A stretch of 27,254 nucleotides of DNA from contig VHZZ01004982.1 of assembly GCA_009801015.1 (NCBI GenBank), positions 47,018-74,271 on the forward strand. The letters run 5' to 3'. Of the stretch, positions 21,201 to 27,254 are shown in pieces; within the stretch, counting starts at the first letter, position 1; every line of letters begins with the position of its first letter. The notes under the pieces were generated by a model. The model was not told where the DNA came from. It was given only the letters and a program-made list of their open reading frames with translations, and did no database searches. The position numbers were made by a program, and so were the translations under genes. The DNA is from Silene noctiflora. Lineage: Eukaryota; Streptophyta; Magnoliopsida; Caryophyllales; Caryophyllaceae.

Positions 21201-24200
21201 GAGGGCATTCTCATCATCCTGTCAATGTTACGTATAAATCATTTAGAAAAGGTCTGATGTTAAAAGAGACCAAAGCATACATGCTTGAGGTCTGGACCAC
21301 CTAACAACCAAGTCTCTTTCCTGACCTTCATCGAGTCATTGAGCAAGGGCAAACACAGAAATAACTTTTGGGTATAGACAGTAAACCGCAGCTCGGTAAA
21401 GCATTGACATTATTGATTTGACATAAGACAAAGTCCAGCTAAAAACGACTTAGGGTCTCGGTTTGGATTGGATTATCATGCTCATTTTTTTCCCTCTCTT
21501 TCACAGATAGTGCATTGTTATTATGGAATTCTGATCACATTCAGGTTTCCAATTATTTCTCAAACATTTAGTCAAAAGTATAAGATATAGCCTCTGCCAA
21601 AAAAAATCTAACTCTCAATTCCAAAACTAGCAAGCAGAACACAATATGGCCCAAATTTAGCGAGCCTAAGCGCAAGAGAACATCAGCTTAAGCAAGCAGT
21701 TCTTGAAGAACTAGTCAAATAAGTTAAGAATAATCAGCTAGTCAACTCAGTTAATAAAAATATGAAATTAGCTAATGGCTAATAAATTGATAACACATAA
21801 TTGCCAAACAGGGTTGAAGCCAAATAATAAGGTAGATCTCAAAAGAAGCCAACCCATACTAATGACCACAGAGAAGCCAGCCTAAATAGTAATAAGAGAT
21901 TAAAATGAAAAAATATGTACCATCAAATCATTTTTTTTATCAGCTTCAGCGTTCGCACTGCTACTTTCTCCCATAGTAGCATCTTGAGAGCTTGAATGTT
22001 CTTGTCCAGCAGCTTCTTCAGAAGCCTTTTTCGCAGCTGCCTCTTGCCTTGCCCTCTCTTCCTCCATTGAAACTCTAAGAGCAAGTGCCAGCTCGGGATC
22101 AAGGTTTGGATCAACACCAAAATCAAATCCAGTCACACCACCTGCAGCGGCAGCTGCTGCAGCTGCAGCGAAACCACTTCCTCCTTCCCCGTCACCAGTA
22201 AATATAGGAGTGCTGTCAAAAAGATTTGTGGATGAAAAGATATATGGTTGCATAACTGGAATTAACATAAATAAGGAAGACAATACAGATCTCGCCAAGT
22301 ACCTTATAAGTACATCGGACAAAGCATTGGAGCCTGGAGGCACATGGACATAGTGACTGGTTTCATTGTTGTTCACTGCAGCCACCAAGGCCTCAAGTTT
22401 CTCTGACTTGCCTTCTTCATCTTCACCAAAATCAACAACATCAAGTGCGACACTATTCTTCTTTAACTTACGCCCAATCATCTCCAAAGTCTTTTTTTCA
22501 TATTGAACAGGACTGCAGTATATAACATGATTCACTAAATGCAATAAACAAACTTACTACAATAAAACAGAAAAAGAATGCAGAAGGGAAATAGAGTGGA
22601 GAAATGAAGATTAATATTCACCTTCCAGCAAATACAATAATTCTTTGCTGTTGTTTTTTGTTTTGACGATGTTTAAGAGCTAATTGAGCCACTTGAATTC
22701 CAGCTGCCAATTCCATTTCACCACCTATTTCAAGACCTGAATCCGCAGTAGAGCATGTTCAGTACACTATATTCCTACCATAAGTCTACGAAAAAAATAT
22801 GTGAAACACAAGGAAAAAAAACCGTGATACTAGGGAAGGATCAATGATAACAATTTAACCCAAGTGCCTCATGGGATCCCAATCTCCCATAATGGCAGTT
22901 GGGGGATATCAAATGCACAAAATGAAAGGCTCAAGAAAGACTCCACTTAAATTGATGCAATGCACTTCAGGATTGTCTGTGCAATCTCCCTTCAAACATT
23001 TCGAACAGAAATCATTCATAGGAACCACAGTTCAGACAAGAAATATAAGGAAAATTTCTTAGTTACTTCACCATGATCATGATTTTCACATGCAGACTTG
23101 CAGAGATACTAGCTAGTTTAAAGCAATCTATCCGATGAAGTGTTAGAAGATAACTGCCTAGACTGTGGAATGTCAAACGAGATATATTTTCAACGACAGT
23201 TATGTTCAACCTCGTTTCATATTTCTTGTCTCACTTACTTAACTCATCATCCTAATTAAATTTCACTATCCATGGTGTTCAATGTGAACCTGTCTAATCA
23301 GCACCCATCTCACATTCTCACCCCCACCTGAGCACTATATCAACCCTTCAACCCTACCACTGTATTATAGGGCCATAATGACTTCTTTCAGCTTACATTT
23401 ATTGCAACCCAAGAGCCACTATATCATTAAACATCTCAAATCAAACCCTGCTCATCCCATCCGATGACCACGACAATCAAAAAAATGAAGGTGTAGCCTT
23501 CTTTTAGAATGTAAACAGGAAGCCGCGACATAGAAGTGATAATAAGCTGAAAATGTAGAACCAAACTCTACCTGAGTGACTACTACCACTAAAAATCCCC
23601 ACCTAATACTCGAGATTGCCAAGCTCTGCTTCGGGAATATCTCCATGTGATCTAGATTCCAGACCTATGGGTTTGCTTGGGATTGGGGTAATTATTAATA
23701 GAATAACATAGCTTAAAACAAGAAGAAAATGGAGAAAAGTGATTTTCATGGAAGGTGGAAATGAGGAAGAACGGGTATTTGTTATCCCTTCAAGTCGGGG
23801 AATAGTTACTCACCTCTTTCCAAGTGTCCAAGGATAATGGCATTACTCACATATAGAAGTAATAGTCTCTAATCACCTCCTCTTTCAAGTTTCAACCCTC
23901 CACTACCACCACTTGCCAACAATCTCCTCCTCTTTCTCCTTATATCGAGTTCTATTACTCCCGTAATAGTTGCCCATCCCACGCAAACAAATCCTAAGGA
24001 TTTGCTTGGATTGGGTGTGATTGTTAGCGGTCATAGATGAAAATTACAAAGGATGAGGGGGTGATGGTAGCTTTAAGAAGAAGGTGATAAAGTAATGAAG
24101 ATAGCCTAAAGGTAAAAACCACACCATTAACAAAGAAATCACTACCCACCCCCCAGCCAAGGGTACATTACCCTAATATACTCATATGGGCGAGGCAATT

Positions 24201-24850
24201 CCCCCATCACCTCTTTATCACTCTCCATCTTCCATTCACCAACCACGTCATTTTCCGTCTTTTCTTCTTCGTTTTTAACTCCATCACCCCGTAACAATCC
24301 CCCCAACCCACGCGACCCTTAGTAAATACTCCAAAACTAATACTAAACTCAACACATTAAACTTCACAAATCAAACAAACAATCACAATTCACAAGCACA
24401 CTACAATTACTCAAAATTAATCGAAAATCACTAACCGTGCATACAAGCCAAGATTTTGCCGAGATCACTAGTAGGAGTAACCAAAACACGAACACCTTTA
24501 CCCGCCATCGTCAAAAGTCCCACAGTATTCTCCGGATTAGACTGCTCAAATCACAACCATAATTAACCTAATTGAATCAAATAAAACGCAATTAACAATT
24601 CAATTAATCCAAACATAAAACAAATTACCTGAGTTTTAGCACCGCAGATTAGATTAACAGCATCAGATAGAGATTGAAATCTATTGGGAGAATAATCGCC
24701 ATTGCGCATCCACTCCGAATTATCAATGCAAATCATCGTCGCCTATAATAATCCAAATAAATTAGGGATTTGTTAGAAAATCAACGCAATTACGGAAACC
24801 CTAATTGTCAATTGGATGAGTATGAATTAAGAACATACCTCGAGCACCAT
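18216..24850 (-). CDS. RPN10: 26S proteasome regulatory subunit RPN10 (PSMD4), ubiquitin receptor
   Basis: RPN10 binds ubiquitin chains and sits between the lid and base of the 19S particle. Ten exons, in gene order: 24850-24839, 24742-24629, 24541-24436, 22736-22622, 22512-22303, 22212-21921, 21218-21095, 19813-19713, 19523-19455 and 18254-18216. All introns are GT-AG, the frame is continuous, and the product has 393 residues (Arabidopsis 386). Residues 1 to about 190 form the VWA domain (MVLEATMICIDNSEWMRNGD; VTPTSDLGKILACMHG; IIVFAGSPVQYE; HYVHVPPGSNALSDVLI). Residues 201-209 are nine alanines. Three ubiquitin-interacting motifs follow: UIM1 about 224-240 (PELALALRVSMEEE), UIM2 about 286-301 (NALLQQALAMSMDD) and UIM3 about 319-333 (EDLQLALQLSVDD). 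Exon 1 codes only four residues. Long introns 3, 7 and 9 hold MITE-like repeats. No defects were seen. Confidence 0.97.
18664..18805. mobile_element. Possible decayed MITE in RPN10 intron 9
   Basis: The stretch holds TCCGACACTTGGACACA and ends GTCTGAAGTAACAC. These resemble the interior (GTCCGACAC) and the right end (GTCGGAGTAACATAG) of the element in PAD1 intron 2. The left end (GATACTCGACATTCGG) is a poor match, so the limits and assignment are uncertain. Confidence 0.35.
19362..19387. repeat. CTGACAAG tandem repeat in RPN10 intron 9
   Basis: The 8-base word CTGACAAG is repeated three times in tandem and followed by degenerate continuation (catacaagtgacaa). Confidence 0.75.
20430..20632. 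mobile_element. MITE-like element with poly-G tract in RPN10 intron 7
   Basis: The left end GGGTTCGTTTGGATTGGG faces a right end reading AGGCCTTATATGGATATC in reverse complement. Between them, purine-rich sequence on the left mirrors pyrimidine-rich sequence (ccctatcccctcccttccc) on the right, so the whole unit could fold. A run of 14 G at 20445-20458 is likely to be unstable or miscounted in assembly. Confidence 0.5.
23668..23994. mobile_element. MITE A in RPN10 intron 3
   Basis: The left end GGGTTTGCTTGGGATTGGGG matches the reverse complement of the right end, GGATTTGTTTGCGTGGGATG, with small gaps. It is about 327 bp, non-coding, and followed directly by a related element that shares the TAA at 23995-23997. 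Confidence 0.5.
23998..24318. mobile_element. MITE B in RPN10 intron 3, abutting MITE A
   Basis: The left end GGATTTGCTTGGATTGGG pairs with a right end reading GGGTCGCGTGGGTTGGGG in reverse complement. The flanks are TAA on the left (23995-23997) and TTA on the right (24319-24321), in keeping with PIF/Harbinger TWA target sites. It belongs to the same family as MITE A. Confidence 0.5.
24796..24804 (+). promoter_or_regulatory. Telo-box AAACCCTAA in RPN10 intron 1
   Basis: An exact AAACCCTAA sits in the 96-bp first intron, about 45 bp after the start codon, on the strand opposite to the gene. The same core is repeated in PAD1 intron 1. Confidence 0.45.
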
Positions 24851-27161
24851 TGTTGAGTATAGATGGATTATAATGAAAGTGATTTAGTTTGTGAATTGTA
24901 GAAGATGAAGACGAAGATGGAAAACCTAAGGTGTTCTTATTTCACTTTGCTCGTAGTTTTGTACGAGAGAAAAATAGGAAAAAAAATTAGAAAAAAAATT
25001 CAAAATTTTTATTTTATGTAATTTTTTTTGTTTTACTTTTTTTGCTTTTTTACTTTTGAGATTTTTTTTAAACTTATTTAGGAAGTCGCTATATTTTACA
25101 ATTTTAATTTTCACATTGACTAAGAGTGGTCGGGGTGGATAGAGGTGTAGTGTGTAACCGTGTTAAGTCAGTCTAGCACGGCATTCGGGTTGAATAAACA
25201 CAGATCGTCAGGCCCTAGGTCGATACATCCTAAAATAGAAGTATGTGACTTTGTACTTAAAAATTAAAAAACATACTTCGTAGTAGAGTGATAAGTTGGT
25301 CGGTAGTTCAAAACTAAAACTGTTTTTTTTAATGGGTTTTTAACTAAAATCAAACATAACAATTATATTGTTAAACTAGATTTCATAACGCACGGCCAAC
25401 TAAATAGTATTTTTCTAAAGTTAATTTGTATAAAATAAAAGTTCTTACGTATGAAAAAAAAAATGTAAGTTCTTATGTACGAAAAAGTGTAATAGATTTT
25501 CTGAGAAATTTTAGGATGACCTATACTGATAATCAAAGATAACCTATTTAATTTTTTCCCGTCATTATCTAAACAAAGTCGTTACATATTGTGAGTGACT
25601 ACTTTTTAAAACCGATGTCTAATTTTTTCAATCTAAAACTTTTAGTTGAAATTTAAATTTGAGTGACTCTTAAATTGAAGTATATTCAATCAAACTTTTG
25701 TACATATAATTATTTTTAATTTTGTTTCATTTTTCTCCCTTTCATTCCCTAGCCACCTGATTAGGAAAAAAAATCTGATCTGCCCTCCCCTAAATGTCGG
25801 ACCTAGCCAACTCCACTCTTTCTCTAACTTTAATGCAATGCACCCCTGACCAACCCCAGTACCCCACCCAACATGACCACCCACCTCCAACCGTTTCTCA
25901 GTCGTCCACTCACCACAATCATCTCTATCCACTGCTTGAGAAGACGGTTTGTCACTATATTATTCAGATACTGCATGCTTTTCTCGTTATCCCTTATATA
26001 TTTTGCGTAATTTTTCTTCTAAGTGGCTCTCGTATTTAATACTCCGTACATGTTATTATACTGAGTGTATCAATGTATGTAACCATTTTGATTAATTACG
26101 TAAAACTTTAACTTTTAGCAACTTTTAGAAACTTGATTTAATTTGCCTAATGATACGGATTGAAATGCTTGTCAGCTTGTGTTTCCCAAGTTCAAACAAT
26201 CTTTCTACACCAAATTTGCGTATGTTATTTTTATTAATTAATTTTGTGAAATAATCGAGCTGAGAAATATATCCACGTTCATAATAACCAATATGACTTC
26301 TCCATGGGTTATAGGTTTAATATTGACAAAGAATATTAGTTAAATATAGTTTCTTTATTCACAAATTCAATTTTTTTTATCATAAATAATTAGATACACT
26401 CTTTTTTGTTAGTTCATAGAGTTTGTAGTTTGTACTCATTCAACATTGTAAAATTTCGTGATTGGTATAGTGTTTGCTATCTCAATTGTTAACACCTTAT
26501 GTCAAGAAAAATATAGAGCACGGCACAACTTCATGAACAATTGTTTACATCTAAAAAAAATAAACAAATATTCTTTTCATTGTGAAATATTTTTTAAACA
26601 GATGTGAGATAATAACATTAGTGAGTTAAACTTGTACCATTCTTCGTACCGAGTAATTTGCAGGTAAGACAAAGTCAAGAATTGCGAAAAATACGACATA
26701 CATGAACATCATTATACACAAAAGACGGCAAAAAGACAAACCTAATATAAGTCTCATGTGTAAACTTTGTGATTATAGCACTAACCTTCGTATGTTATTT
26801 TAATTTAGGAACGTCATACATTTACACTCATAAGGAAGAACTATGAAAAAAAATAAAAAAAAAAATAAATCATTAGGGGACTTATTAAACATGCAAACTG
26901 AATATCACATCCTTAGAATGTTGTGCGTAATTTCATCCGAACTGTGTCCCTCAAACATTGCGTACCCCGAAATTAAACATACACAAGTAAATAATTGTTA
27001 ATACGCTAAACAGTTATATTAACGAAAATAATATATTGAAAAAAAAAAATTAAAGAAACGATGCATGAATGAGAAGATCGAATAAAATTGGGTTTTTGGG
27101 CATATTTATAATGTAAGGTATCAACTTGGAACACTTGTATGTAATTAGTTTAAGAGTACAA
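24851..27161. other. RPN10 upstream region and AT-rich intergenic DNA
   Basis: The first few hundred bases must hold the 5' UTR and promoter of RPN10 on the minus strand; no clear TATA box was identified. Open frames near 25690-26039 overlap on both strands and resemble no known protein. No other gene or complete repeat was found. Confidence 0.6.
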
Positions 27162-27254
27162 CTAGTGTGTAACCCGTGCATAAATGCACGGGTATAAACC
27201 TCATTTGATAACACTTTAAGAAAAACGTAAAATCGTTTATATCAATTATTTGTT
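27162..27254 (-). mobile_element. Probable Helitron 3' end, running off the right edge
   Basis: Read on the minus strand, a hairpin of 8-bp stems with a 4-base loop (CCCGTGCA-TTTA-TGCACGGG, 27192-27173) is followed after 7 bases by CTAG (27165-27162) and then T. A short GC hairpin near a CTRR terminus, inserted before T, is the defining 3' structure of Helitrons. The 5' end (TC...) would lie beyond the window. The internal sequence seen is too short for proteins. Confidence 0.55.

Noticed and set aside
22141-22168. GCN repeat coding nine alanines in RPN10 as a possible unstable expansion
   Set aside because: A similar poly-alanine stretch is, as I recall it, normal in plant RPN10, and the codons are mixed, which favours stability.
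25690-26039. Overlapping frames on both strands in the right intergenic region
   Set aside because: They have no recognisable domain, no splice partner and a biased composition. I treat them as chance frames.

Overview
This is plant nuclear DNA: AT-rich, with GT-AG introns, many MITE-like repeats, a plant tRNA-Arg(UCU), and multi-exon genes that translate into plant ascorbate peroxidase and proteasome subunits. Recurrent 'acggagtatt/actccgta' words and 'gtgagacggtctca'-type repeats suggest a eudicot, perhaps Caryophyllales (spinach, beet or quinoa relatives). That placement is inference from repeat style and was not tested. A run of 989 Ns marks this as a draft assembly.

Layout. 1-3.4 kb: gene-poor AT-rich DNA with a two-copy repeat, a Tourist-like MITE and a short microsatellite. 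3.5-11.5 kb: three tandem + strand ascorbate peroxidase (APX) genes sharing one nine-exon structure. Copies 2 and 3 are typical peroxisomal-membrane APX (282 aa, C-terminal membrane anchor); copy 3 is interrupted by the gap. Copy 1 (270 aa) is diverged: it has no membrane anchor, both active-site tryptophans are Phe, and two ascorbate-site residues are replaced, while the core heme-peroxidase residues remain. 12.2-15.7 kb (- strand): three-exon 20S proteasome alpha subunit of the PAD1/PSMA7 type, convergent with APX copy 3. 16.97 kb: tRNA-Arg(UCU). 18.2-24.85 kb (- strand): ten-exon RPN10, the 19S ubiquitin receptor. 24.85 kb to the end: AT-rich DNA, finishing in a probable Helitron 3' terminus.

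History read from the sequence. Copies 2 and 3 come from a tandem duplication of about 3 kb that ran from the APX promoter into the last codons of PAD1, because a dead PAD1 3' end lies behind copy 2. Intron 8 and the start of exon 9 are identical between copies 2 and 3 although the neighbouring exon sequence differs by about 10%, which points to recent gene conversion or misassembly next to the gap. The two proteasome genes encode parts of the same machine (core particle and regulatory particle), and both carry telo-box-like AAACCCTA motifs in their first introns.

The best candidate for something new is APX copy 1: a peroxidase built on an APX frame whose heme pocket has changed toward the Phe/Phe arrangement of class III peroxidases, with an N-terminal alternating-leucine (LxLxL) extension.
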